From: JAAYJT01 sp037446395
Lineage (GTDB): Bacteria; Bacteroidota; Bacteroidia; Bacteroidales; JAAYJT01
Reading direction: 5' to 3'
NCBI GenBank assembly: GCA_037446395.1
Contig: JBBIIP010000017.1
Span: forward strand, 1 to 63,023
DNA length: 63,023 bases
Below, one piece after another: positions 42,620 to 50,607 of this stretch; the first letter of the stretch is position 1, and every line of letters starts with the position of its first letter. The translations under genes and the position numbers were made by a program. Under the pieces are notes generated by a model that saw only the letters and a program-made list of their open reading frames with translations, had not been told where the DNA came from and ran no database searches.

Positions 42620-43510
42620 CTAGAAAGTCATGTAATCGCGTGGGTTAACTGCAGTGCCATTATACCAAAGCTCAAAATGAAGATGGGGGCCGGTGGTGAG
42701 CTTGCCCGACTCGCCGACGATCGCAATTGGATCGCCAGCCCGAACAAATTCCCCGACTTTTTTTAGTAAAACAGCATTGTGTTTGTATATTGAAATAAAA
42801 CTTCTCTGGTGCTGAAGCACAATTACATATCCGGTTTCTATGGTCCAGTTTGCCATAATTACCACACCGGCCAGGGTTGCTTTCACAGCATCGTTTTCGG
42901 GGGCAACCAGATCAATTCCATAATGACCTTGTGAAGGGTCGTATTCGTTGGTAATTATTCCTTTAAGCGGTGTAAAGAAATTAAAACCCTCAAAGGTTGT
43001 TGGTTGCATGGCAGCGAATACCCCGCCCGACACATTTCGAAATTGGCTTTCAAGTTCTTTCCGCAAAATAGAATCTTCCTTTGAACGAGTTAAAGTAATC
43101 TGATCATATTTGCGTTTGGTGGTGTCGCCTTGGCGGGGGTGATAGTCTGCAGGGGTTTCGCCACTAATTATCAGTTTCAGGCTATTAATAAAATGTTCGT
43201 TGGCCGACAAGGCTCTTTCAAGACTATCGGCGCGCAGATACATATCATATACTTTTTCGCTTAATGTCATGTCAGTATACCCGGGTATATATTCCCTGAG
43301 CGGAGTAAATGCAATCAGATAAATCGTAAAGATGATCAGAAGAACTGCTGATGAGGCAGTTATCACAAACACATTCAAGCGCGATAACCTGATTGATAAC
43401 TTTGCTTCAAGTGTTTCGTCATCCCTGATAATTAGGCGGTATTTGTCTCTCAAACGCCTAAACCATCGCTTTTTACCAACCTTTTCAATGATTTTTGTTT
43501 CGTTGCTCAT
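42620..43510 (-). CDS. M23 family peptidoglycan endopeptidase, membrane anchored
   Basis: The 296-residue protein has a basic cytoplasmic N-terminus, one membrane helix at about 48-70 (VFVITASSAVLLIIFTIYLI), a coiled stretch, and a C-terminal LytM/M23 domain with the zinc motifs HYGIDL (HxxxD) and HLHFEL (HxH). It is likely an active periplasmic endopeptidase that trims peptide crosslinks. It is divergent from porW and lies 3 kb from a bactofilin gene; M23 peptidases and bactofilins are often linked in cell-shape control. Whether they cooperate here is inferred. Confidence 0.92.
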   Translation of the reverse strand: MSNETKIIEKVGKKRWFRRLRDKYRLIIRDDETLEAKLSIRLSRLNVFVITASSAVLLIIFTIYLIAFTPLREYIPGYTDMTLSEKVYDMYLRADSLERALSANEHFINSLKLIISGETPADYHPRQGDTTKRKYDQITLTRSKEDSILRKELESQFRNVSGGVFAAMQPTTFEGFNFFTPLKGIITNEYDPSQGHYGIDLVAPENDAVKATLAGVVIMANWTIETGYVIVLQHQRSFISIYKHNAVLLKKVGEFVRAGDPIAIVGESGKLTTGPHLHFELWYNGTAVNPRDYMTF

Positions 43511-43659
43511 CTAATGCTGCCAGTTTCTTCTTCCTGTTTGAACCAGCAAATATCTGCAAAATTCTTCTTCCAGATGCTATTTATGGGCCTAATCATATTT
43601 TACCTCGATCTGAATGGGCATTGTCTCATTAAACAAGCATGGGGTAGGCGAAAATAAAA

Positions 43660-43667
43660 TAATTTTG
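43660..43667 (+). promoter_or_regulatory. Predicted -7 element for porW
   Basis: TAATTTTG matches TAnnTTTG, 72 bases before the TTG start of porW, in the 229-base divergent gap with the M23 gene. No other feature was seen in that gap. Confidence 0.4.
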
Positions 43668-43739
43668 CAGCCAATGAGTTATTAATATTAAACAAAGAAT
43701 CCTGCTGCCTTTCGTTGTCAGCATTCAAAATTAGCAGAA

Positions 43740-46382
43740 TTGAGATTTAATGAGTTTATAAGTACCAAGATCCTTGTCGGTTTTTTGCTGGTTGCCGCCA
43801 TCATGCCATCTTGTTCGACCAAGAAAAACACTTTTACGCGGCGAGTGTACCAAAACCTGGTAGCCCATTACAATACATATTGGAACGGCAACGAGAGTTT
43901 TGAACAGGGTGAAAAAGAAATCCAGAACAAATCCAAAACAAATTATACAGAAATTTTACCAATAGAGTATTATGGTACCAAACAGGAAGCTTCGTCCATA
44001 AACAGTCATATGGACCGTGCCATCGAAAAGGGATCAAAAGTCATTCAAAAACACTCTATGGTTTTTGCCCGCAAGGAGCGGGTGAAAAGGGTTCCGGATA
44101 GCTACCTGATGGTGGGCAAGGCATATTTCTATAAACAAGATTATCCCAACGCCCAAAAAACTTTTGAGTTCATTGTCAGAAATTATGAGCGCCAGCCATT
44201 TTCTTATTTTGGGCAGATATGGCTTGCCCGAACGCACATTCAGTTAAAAGAGTTCGAAAAGTCTATAACCCTGCTTGATGGATTGAATGAACAGGCGCGA
44301 AAAAGAAAAGTGCCGGAATTGGTTGTTGCCGAAATTCCTGTTGTTTACGCATGGCACTTCGCAGAACAGCAGAACTATGCTGCTGCCATCCCCCATCTGC
44401 GTAAAGCCATAGAACTTAGCAAAGACCCAAAATTTATTGTCAGGGCTAATTTTATTTTAGGCCAGATATATCAAAAGCAAGGCAACTATAGCCAGGCCAC
44501 GCAATATTTTAACCGTGTTATAAAAAGCAAACCAAGCTATGAAATTTCTCTCAATGCACGCATCAACCTTGCACAATGCTATGACGCCGGACGGTCAAAC
44601 AGCAGTGTCATGGTAAGAGAACTTAACAAGATGGTGAAAGAAACAAAAAACAAGGAATATCGCGACCAGATTTATTACGCCCTTGCCACAATTGCCTTGA
44701 AAGAAAGCAAAGACACCCTGGCTGCCAGGCTCTTGCGCCAGTCAGTAGCTTCGAGCATGACAAACGATATTCAAAAAAGCATTTCGGCACAAACATTGGC
44801 TGAACTTTACTTCAAAATGCCTCGGTACAAAGACGCCCATGCATACTATGATACAACCCTGCAAACCATTTCTATTGACCATCCCCGATTCAAAGAAATA
44901 GAGGAATTGACCAAAACACTTGGTGAGCTTGTCGAAAACCTGGATATTATTACTGAGCAGGATAGCCTGCAGCGGTTGGCCGCCATGTCTGAGAAAGACA
45001 GAGACCAAATAATTGACAAAATGATTGCCGATTACAAAGCAGAACAGGCAAAGATAGAAGAGGAGAAGAGAAATGAAGAAAACCTTTCGCGTGGAGGGTT
45101 TATGCCGTTGGGATACGACCCCATGATGAGTATCACAGGCAGGTCGGCAAGCGGTGATTGGTATTTCTATAATCCCCAAACCATCGCTTACGGTATTTCT
45201 GAGTTTCAGAGCAAATGGGGCAAGAGGAAACTAGAAGATAACTGGCGCTTGAGCGACAAGCGAACCTATAATTTCGACCTGATGGACGATATGGCCGCAA
45301 GCACTGATACAACAGATTCGAAAAGCAATACGAAAGTCCAGGCCGATCCACTCAAGCGAGAAACGTATCTGCAAAACATTCCCCTCACACCTGAGCTTCT
45401 TGAGGCCTCGAACCAATTGATAGCTGATGCAATGTATAATGTTGGGTATGTTTTCAGAGCCGACCTGAAAAATTATCCCCGCTCAGCCGACGCATTTGAA
45501 GCCTACCTGAAACGATATCCAGGTCACACAAAAGAGCTCGACGCCTATTATCACCTCTATACACTTTATACTCTACTTTCAGAACATAACCGGGCAGAAA
45601 ATTACAAGAATCTGATTATTCGCCGCTATCCGGAAAGTGAATATGCCCGGGGGTTAGTCAACCCGAACCATTTTACGAACCTGCAAACCGAACAAAACCG
45701 CCTGAAATCGTTGTACAACGATACATATATCGCGTATAGCAACAACCATCACCGCATGGTAGTTCTATATAGCAACGAAGCATTGACCAGCTATCCAAAA
45801 TCAGACCTAGCCCCGAAGTTTGCCTATTTAAAAGCAGTTTCGATGGGAAAACTATATAACAACGACACACTCATACAGGAATTGAGAAAATTAATCTCAA
45901 GATTTCCTTCAAGCGATATGGTTCCACTTGCACAGGAGGTGATGGGGCATTTGGGAATCGAGGGATTTGATGCAGCAACCGAAGCTCAAAGCGCTGAGGA
46001 CCAGGAAATATCTATTTATGCCAAAAACGATAACACGAACCATTTTTTCATAATCATCGTAAATCACAATGTTGTGAACGTTGATGCAACCAAGATCAGG
46101 ATTTCCGATTTCAATGGCACCAATTATAAGCTTGCCAATCTTTCAATCAACAGTTTATTGCTCGACAACGACAATCAACTTATTTCGGTAAGTAACTTTA
46201 GCGGTAAGAATGATGCCATGAGTTATTATTTGGCGATTACAAAAAATGAATATGTTTTTTCGCACCTTAAACCCGAACAATTCCATGCATTTGTGATTAA
46301 TGCAGAAAATTATCCGGCATTCTACCGCGATAAAAACATTGAAACCTATAAGAAATTTTTTGCCCGAAACTATTTGAAATAG
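43740..46382 (+). CDS. porW: Type IX secretion TPR lipoprotein PorW/SprE
   Basis: The 880-residue protein has a lipoprotein signal peptide (FISTKILVGFLLVAAIMPSC, cysteine near residue 25) followed by STKKNTFTRRVYQNLVAHYN, typical of SprE/PorW. Tetratricopeptide repeats fill residues about 100-400 (YLMVGKAYFYKQDYPNAQKT, AIPHLRKAIELSKDPKF, ANFILGQIYQKQGNYSQA) and recur at about 590-740. PorW is needed for stability and function of the PorKLMN complex and for secretion and gliding. The only in-frame start before the signal peptide is the TTG at 43740, since a stop codon lies upstream with no ATG between. Functionally it belongs with the cluster ending at 36810. Confidence 0.88.
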   Translation: MRFNEFISTKILVGFLLVAAIMPSCSTKKNTFTRRVYQNLVAHYNTYWNGNESFEQGEKEIQNKSKTNYTEILPIEYYGTKQEASSINSHMDRAIEKGSKVIQKHSMVFARKERVKRVPDSYLMVGKAYFYKQDYPNAQKTFEFIVRNYERQPFSYFGQIWLARTHIQLKEFEKSITLLDGLNEQARKRKVPELVVAEIPVVYAWHFAEQQNYAAAIPHLRKAIELSKDPKFIVRANFILGQIYQKQGNYSQATQYFNRVIKSKPSYEISLNARINLAQCYDAGRSNSSVMVRELNKMVKETKNKEYRDQIYYALATIALKESKDTLAARLLRQSVASSMTNDIQKSISAQTLAELYFKMPRYKDAHAYYDTTLQTISIDHPRFKEIEELTKTLGELVENLDIITEQDSLQRLAAMSEKDRDQIIDKMIADYKAEQAKIEEEKRNEENLSRGGFMPLGYDPMMSITGRSASGDWYFYNPQTIAYGISEFQSKWGKRKLEDNWRLSDKRTYNFDLMDDMAASTDTTDSKSNTKVQADPLKRETYLQNIPLTPELLEASNQLIADAMYNVGYVFRADLKNYPRSADAFEAYLKRYPGHTKELDAYYHLYTLYTLLSEHNRAENYKNLIIRRYPESEYARGLVNPNHFTNLQTEQNRLKSLYNDTYIAYSNNHHRMVVLYSNEALTSYPKSDLAPKFAYLKAVSMGKLYNNDTLIQELRKLISRFPSSDMVPLAQEVMGHLGIEGFDAATEAQSAEDQEISIYAKNDNTNHFFIIIVNHNVVNVDATKIRISDFNGTNYKLANLSINSLLLDNDNQLISVSNFSGKNDAMSYYLAITKNEYVFSHLKPEQFHAFVINAENYPAFYRDKNIETYKKFFARNYLK

Positions 46383-46442
46383 CATTCTCCCGTTTCATTA
46401 GGCTTTGTAAAGTCCTGAAAATTTTTTAATCAGAAATTGTTC

Positions 46443-46450
46443 TATATTTG
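46443..46450 (+). promoter_or_regulatory. Predicted -7 element for the bactofilin-folE-fabD genes
   Basis: TATATTTG matches TAnnTTTG, 40 bases before the bactofilin ATG. A T-rich stretch lies at the -33 position but without a clear TTTG. Confidence 0.45.
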
Positions 46451-46490
46451 TGCCTGAAACCAGTTCTCTCAATCAAAAAACATTTACGTT

Positions 46491-46865
46491 ATGGCAAGAA
46501 AAGATACCCCCGAAATTGCTTCAGTCAATTTTCTAGGAAAAGGAACTTCAATTAAAGGCGACATTATTTCGAATGGCGATATTCGGATTGATGGAATCGT
46601 TTCAGGCATCATTAATTCGACAGGGAAAGTTGTGGTTGGCTCGAGCGGTAAGGTTGACGGAGAAATCACCTGCATGAATGCCGAGGTAGAAGGAATTCTT
46701 AGAGTGAAACTCAATGTTACTGAATTGTTGAGCCTCAAAGCCACCAGTAATGTGAGGGGCGAAGTTGTTGCAGGAAAACTCGCCATTGAACCAGGGGCCC
46801 TGTTCACAGGCACTTGTAGGATGGAAGACGAGAAAATCCAGGAGGCCAAGCACAAGACTGAATAA
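46491..46865 (+). CDS. Bactofilin family cytoskeletal protein
   Basis: This 124-residue protein is a single bactofilin domain with short polar tails. The core consists of repeating beta-helix rungs (SIKGDIISNGDIRIDGIVSG, KVVVGSSGKVDGEI, NVRGEVVAGKLAI, LFTGTC) that polymerise into filaments without nucleotide. Bactofilins localise cell-wall enzymes and polarity factors at the inner membrane. It lies 109 bases after porW and 35 bases before the pterin gene. An M23 peptidase gene, the usual partner type, is upstream of porW on the opposite strand. Confidence 0.92.
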   Translation: MARKDTPEIASVNFLGKGTSIKGDIISNGDIRIDGIVSGIINSTGKVVVGSSGKVDGEITCMNAEVEGILRVKLNVTELLSLKATSNVRGEVVAGKLAIEPGALFTGTCRMEDEKIQEAKHKTE

Positions 46866-46900
46866 TTAGGTGTTTTTCAAACATCTGTAAATTTCAGGCC

Positions 46901-47332
46901 ATGATTTTTCTTACGCGCCGAGAACGGTTTAATGCTGCACACCGATTATTCCTACCTGAATACAGCGATGCACAAAATCTTACTGTGTTCGGAAAATGCT
47001 CAAACCCAAACTGGCACGGGCATAATTATACCCTCTTTGTTACAGTGAAAGGCGAAGTGAACCCCGATACCGGTTTCCTTGTTAATCTCAAAGACCTCAG
47101 CATCCTCATTAATGAGCATGTCATCGAAAAACTGGATCATAAAAACATCAATCTTGAAGTTGATTTCATGGAAGGCCGCATAGCCACAACCGAAAATCTA
47201 GCCATCGGTATATGGGATGAGCTTGAAGAACCGATTAAACACATAGGCGCACAACTACATTGCATAAAACTACACGAAACTGAAAATAACGCTGTTGAGT
47301 ATTACGGAAGAACTACCTCTAAATTACTTTAA
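46901..47332 (+). CDS. 6-pyruvoyl-tetrahydropterin synthase / 6-carboxytetrahydropterin synthase family (QueD/PTPS)
   Basis: The 143-residue protein acts on dihydroneopterin triphosphate, the product of the FolE encoded immediately downstream. Zinc ligands are the histidine in FNAAHRL and the HGH pair in KCSNPNWHGHNY, which also supplies the catalytic cysteine. DHKN, ATTENLAIGIWDEL and ETENNAVEYYG complete the active site. The pattern GKCxNPNxHGHNY, DHKN, TTEN and ETxNN is closer to eukaryotic PTPS (biopterin synthesis) than to Escherichia QueD (queuosine). Both reactions are possible: preQ0 synthesis or tetrahydrobiopterin synthesis. The gene overlaps nothing and is 2 bases from folE. Confidence 0.9.
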   Translation: MIFLTRRERFNAAHRLFLPEYSDAQNLTVFGKCSNPNWHGHNYTLFVTVKGEVNPDTGFLVNLKDLSILINEHVIEKLDHKNINLEVDFMEGRIATTENLAIGIWDELEEPIKHIGAQLHCIKLHETENNAVEYYGRTTSKLL

Positions 47333-47334
47333 CC

Positions 47335-47976
47335 GTGGCTGGAAAAATTGAAAAAGAAATGATCAGGGAAAACCTGATGGATGGATACGAAAAGGTTGAC
47401 CTTTACAACCCTGAGATTCTGGAAAAACTTGGGCGTCACTATTTCGAAATAATTAAACTTATTGGCGAAGACCCCAATCGGGAAGGACTGGCAAAAACGC
47501 CCGAACGTGTTGCTAAAGCCATGCAATTTCTAACCCATGGCTACGACCTCGAGCCTGATGAAATTATCATGTCGGCCAGGTTTCTTGAAGACTACAAAGA
47601 AATGGTGATTGTTAAGGATATTGAACTGTATTCGCTTTGTGAGCACCACATGCTGCCTTTCTTCGGGAAGGCACACGTGGCATACATTCCAAATCAACAC
47701 ATTGTCGGCATTAGTAAAATTCCCCGTGTGGTTGATGCATTTTCTCGCAGGCTGCAGGTGCAGGAACGCCTTACACGCGAGATCAAAGAATGTATCTTTA
47801 AAACCCTTAAACCTCTTGGAGTGGCTGTGGTCATCGAGGCACAACACATGTGCATGTCAATGCGGGGCATTCAAAAGCAAAACAGCGTGACCACCACATC
47901 TGATTTTTCCGGAGCTTTCACTGTTGACAAAACCCGCGCTGAGTTTATACACCTGATAGGTGCCCGGCTGCATTAA
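47335..47976 (+). CDS. folE: GTP cyclohydrolase I
   Basis: The 213-residue enzyme converts GTP to 7,8-dihydroneopterin triphosphate for folate and other pterins. Zinc ligands are in SLCEHHMLPFFGKAHVAYIP and EAQHMCMSMRG, and SRRLQVQERLT, KTPERVAKAM and SVTTTSDFSG are family signatures. The frame starts with a GTG at 47335, 2 bases after the previous stop codon; an ATG at 47359 is an alternative that would shorten the variable N-terminus by eight residues. It is probably translationally coupled to the upstream PTPS gene and followed by fabD after 16 bases. Confidence 0.96.
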   Translation: MAGKIEKEMIRENLMDGYEKVDLYNPEILEKLGRHYFEIIKLIGEDPNREGLAKTPERVAKAMQFLTHGYDLEPDEIIMSARFLEDYKEMVIVKDIELYSLCEHHMLPFFGKAHVAYIPNQHIVGISKIPRVVDAFSRRLQVQERLTREIKECIFKTLKPLGVAVVIEAQHMCMSMRGIQKQNSVTTTSDFSGAFTVDKTRAEFIHLIGARLH

Positions 47977-47992
47977 TTAGAAATTATTCTAT

Positions 47993-48868
47993 ATGAAAGC
48001 GTATGTTTTTCCCGGGCAAGGGGCCCAGTTTATTGGCATGGGTAAAGATTTATATGACCACCATACCCTTTCAAAAGAAATGTTCGAACAAGCCAACGAA
48101 ATACTTGGTTTTCGAATCACTGACCTGATGTTTTGTGGTACTGAAGAAGATCTGCGTCAGACCAAAGTAACTCAACCGGCTATTTATCTGCATTCGGTAA
48201 TTTTGGCAACCACCTTGGGCGATGATTTCCAACCTGCGATGGTGGCAGGCCACTCACTTGGCGAGTTTTCTGCCCTGGTTGCGGCACATGCCATCACTTT
48301 TAGCGATGGATTGAAGCTTGTGCATGCCCGTGCCCAAGCCATGCAAAAGGCCTGCGAGGATAACCCTTCGACCATGGCTGCCATCCTTGGCCTCGACGAC
48401 CAAATAGTTACGGAAGTGCTTTCTGGAATTGACGAAATTGTGGTTCCCGCCAACTTCAATTGCCCAGGACAGATTGTAATTTCGGGTTCAATCAAAGGCA
48501 TCGAAATTGCCTGTGAGCGGCTTAAAGAAGCAGGCGCTAAACGAGCTTTACCATTGAAGGTAGGCGGCGCGTTCCATTCTCCACTAATGGAACCTGCCAA
48601 AATAGAACTAGCCGAAGCAATCAACCAAACACAAATTCATATCCCCATTTGCCCGATTTTCCAGAATGTAGATGCCAAACCCACCATCGAACCTTCAATC
48701 ATCCGTCAAAACCTGATTGCCCAACTTACAGCGCCAGTTCTCTGGACACAGACGATTTTGAATATGATTGAAAGCGGGGCAGGCACCTTCATAGAGGTTG
48801 GCCCCGGTGCGGTTTTGCAGGGCCTGGTGAAAAAAACCAACCCTGCTGTCGAGACCCAAAGCGCCTGA
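47993..48868 (+). CDS. fabD: Malonyl-CoA:ACP transacylase
   Basis: The 291-residue enzyme loads malonate onto acyl carrier protein for fatty acid synthesis. It has the YVFPGQGAQFIGMG start, the nucleophile serine 88 in AGHSLGEFSALV, an arginine in KLVHARAQAMQ and the catalytic histidine in GGAFHSPLM. It is cytoplasmic and complete. It is the last gene of the bactofilin-PTPS-folE run and is followed by a predicted hairpin shared with the convergent tolC end. Confidence 0.96.
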   Translation: MKAYVFPGQGAQFIGMGKDLYDHHTLSKEMFEQANEILGFRITDLMFCGTEEDLRQTKVTQPAIYLHSVILATTLGDDFQPAMVAGHSLGEFSALVAAHAITFSDGLKLVHARAQAMQKACEDNPSTMAAILGLDDQIVTEVLSGIDEIVVPANFNCPGQIVISGSIKGIEIACERLKEAGAKRALPLKVGGAFHSPLMEPAKIELAEAINQTQIHIPICPIFQNVDAKPTIEPSIIRQNLIAQLTAPVLWTQTILNMIESGAGTFIEVGPGAVLQGLVKKTNPAVETQSA

Positions 48869-48886
48869 AATATAAGGATGATCTCT

Positions 48887-48914
48887 AAGCCCGTTACACT
48901 GCTACTCCGGGCTT
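48887..48914 (+). terminator. Predicted hairpin terminator after fabD
   Basis: AAGCCCG (48887-48893) and CGGGCTT (48908-48914) form a 7-bp stem around a 14-base loop, followed by a short pyrimidine-rich stretch. The right arm overlaps the end of the convergent tolC gene at 48902, so the gene end and terminator share sequence. Confidence 0.5.
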
Positions 48915-50386
48915 TCCATTTTGATAAGAATTCGTTTATTTTCGATGAAGTCAAAATGAGTCAGCTTGCGCAAGTCGTAATAATTGCGCCAGTAGCCATG
49001 CAGCGCCGAAACATAACCTTGCATCGCGTTGTCTTTTTCGGCCTGGGCCAGATTCAGCTCCACAATTCCTATTTTACCGATGAGATAGCGCTGCTTTGTT
49101 ACTTCATACCTTTTTTGCGCCACCGTATCGCTGCGGGCAGCAATCATCAACTGGCTTCTTTGCATATTGAATTGCATCACTTTAAGAAAAACCTCCCTAT
49201 CAAAATCAATCTGCGCCTGCTCAACCGATGTTTTCACCAATTCCTCCGACGATTCAGCCATTTTTATGCGGCCCCGGCCTAATCCCCAATCGAGTATCGG
49301 TACCTGAAAACCAACGATCAGCCTTTGTTGCTCCTGGGGAGCGAGGTATGCGCCGCTTAGCTCTTGTGCACGTTGCGTGAGGCCATATACAGCATACAGG
49401 TTGGCATTAAACCTTGCTCCTGACCGCGCTTTAATAACATTCGAATTTGCTTCCAAAAGTCGGATTTCAAAGCCCAAGGCGTCAGAACGGAAATTACGGG
49501 CATGACTTACAGCATCCTGGGGGTTAATGATTGTTTGCCTGGCGGGCTGGGGAGACGTTAGTTCTAAGGCAATTTCTTGTTTCAGACGCAAAAAAGATTT
49601 CAGGTTAAATTGTTTCGATTCAAGCTCAAGTGTTGTGTTCTCAAGCAAAGCATTCGACGAAAGCAAATTCAGTTCGCTTTGAAGCAATTCGTTTTCGGCG
49701 ATAGTGCCCATCTTAAATCTACCCTGGTTAATGCGATAGAGGGTATCGTTGTTGGCTTGATTAATCAATTGTATCTGGTTTCGTATCTGTGCAAGCAACA
49801 AGTCAAAATACAGATTGATTGTGGTAAGGGAAACCTGTTCCATCTCTTCTATATAGCGCCGTTGGGCTTCGTTATAGCGCAGGGGTTCAATTTTTCGGCT
49901 CCAGCGTAGTTGATTATAAGCAAACAAGGGCTGTCGGAATCCGATGTTGATTGGTGTGGAAAGATAGGAAGTGATGGTGGTGTCGGAAAAAATGTCAATG
50001 CGTTGAAGGTTGGTATTCAGAAATATCTGCCCACCCGTAAGCCCTATGTTTTTGTTTAGCGAAAGGTTAGTAAAATAGGTGGCGTACCTACGTTCGCGGA
50101 ATGCCTCGGCCCCATCCGGTTGTGTAATACGATCAATGCTCCGGTTAAACTCAGGCAATGTTGCATCCAGGCTGAGCATGGGCATAAAACTGGCCTCGTA
50201 AGTTCTGAACTGCCAGTAGCTGTTTCGGAACCTGTGCCTTGCCAATAAGGCATCGGGTGATTGCCGGCTGGCCAATTCAATGGCTTCATGTAGAGTAAGT
50301 TTAATCGCACTAAGGCCGGGCTGCGAAAAGACATTGGTGGCCAGTGATTGGATTATTAAAGAAATCAATAAGATTTTTCTATTCAT
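48902..50386 (-). CDS. TolC family outer-membrane efflux protein
   Basis: The 494-residue protein has a signal peptide (MNRKILLISLIIQSLATNVF) and two repeats of the outer-membrane efflux protein domain, with TLHEAIELASRQSPDALLA opening the first and long helical hairpins (QRRYIEEMEQVSLTTINLYF, QAQIDFDREVFLKVMQFNM). It should form a trimeric channel-tunnel. No adaptor or inner-membrane pump gene adjoins it, so its export partner lies elsewhere. It is convergent with fabD and divergent from an ABC-F gene (221-base gap). Substrate unknown. Confidence 0.88.
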   Translation of the reverse strand: MNRKILLISLIIQSLATNVFSQPGLSAIKLTLHEAIELASRQSPDALLARHRFRNSYWQFRTYEASFMPMLSLDATLPEFNRSIDRITQPDGAEAFRERRYATYFTNLSLNKNIGLTGGQIFLNTNLQRIDIFSDTTITSYLSTPINIGFRQPLFAYNQLRWSRKIEPLRYNEAQRRYIEEMEQVSLTTINLYFDLLLAQIRNQIQLINQANNDTLYRINQGRFKMGTIAENELLQSELNLLSSNALLENTTLELESKQFNLKSFLRLKQEIALELTSPQPARQTIINPQDAVSHARNFRSDALGFEIRLLEANSNVIKARSGARFNANLYAVYGLTQRAQELSGAYLAPQEQQRLIVGFQVPILDWGLGRGRIKMAESSEELVKTSVEQAQIDFDREVFLKVMQFNMQRSQLMIAARSDTVAQKRYEVTKQRYLIGKIGIVELNLAQAEKDNAMQGYVSALHGYWRNYYDLRKLTHFDFIENKRILIKMESPE

Positions 50387-50573
50387 TGCCAGGGAGATAA
50401 GTAATCAATCAGCACAACTTCAGGGAAATGGTTTCGTCAAGGTTTTGCAATTTTCTTCATGCGAAAATAGCATATTCACTTATTACATCAAGGTATAAAG
50501 TTGCACTTTACTTTTAGAATGATGACCATGTTATAAAGAAAAATCATAGAAAACACATATGCAACCGACTGGG

Positions 50574-50603
50574 TTGGGATTAACCGTCAAATAGCTACTT
50601 TTG
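50574..50603 (+). promoter_or_regulatory. Bacteroidota promoter, TTG-N19-TACTTTTG
   Basis: A TTG at 50574-50576 is followed after 19 bases by TACTTTTG at 50596-50603, matching both parts of the Bacteroidota consensus (-33 TTTG, -7 TAnnTTTG). It is the best promoter match in the window. The ATG of the ABC-F gene begins only 4 bases after it, so the transcript should have little or no leader. Confidence 0.65.
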
Positions 50604-50607
50604 TATC

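Noticed and set aside
46868..46886. Short inverted repeat AGGTGTTT/AAACATCT between bactofilin and the PTPS gene
   Set aside because: Eight base pairs with a G-U pair, a 3-base loop and no T-run; the genes look co-transcribed, so a terminator call is not supported.
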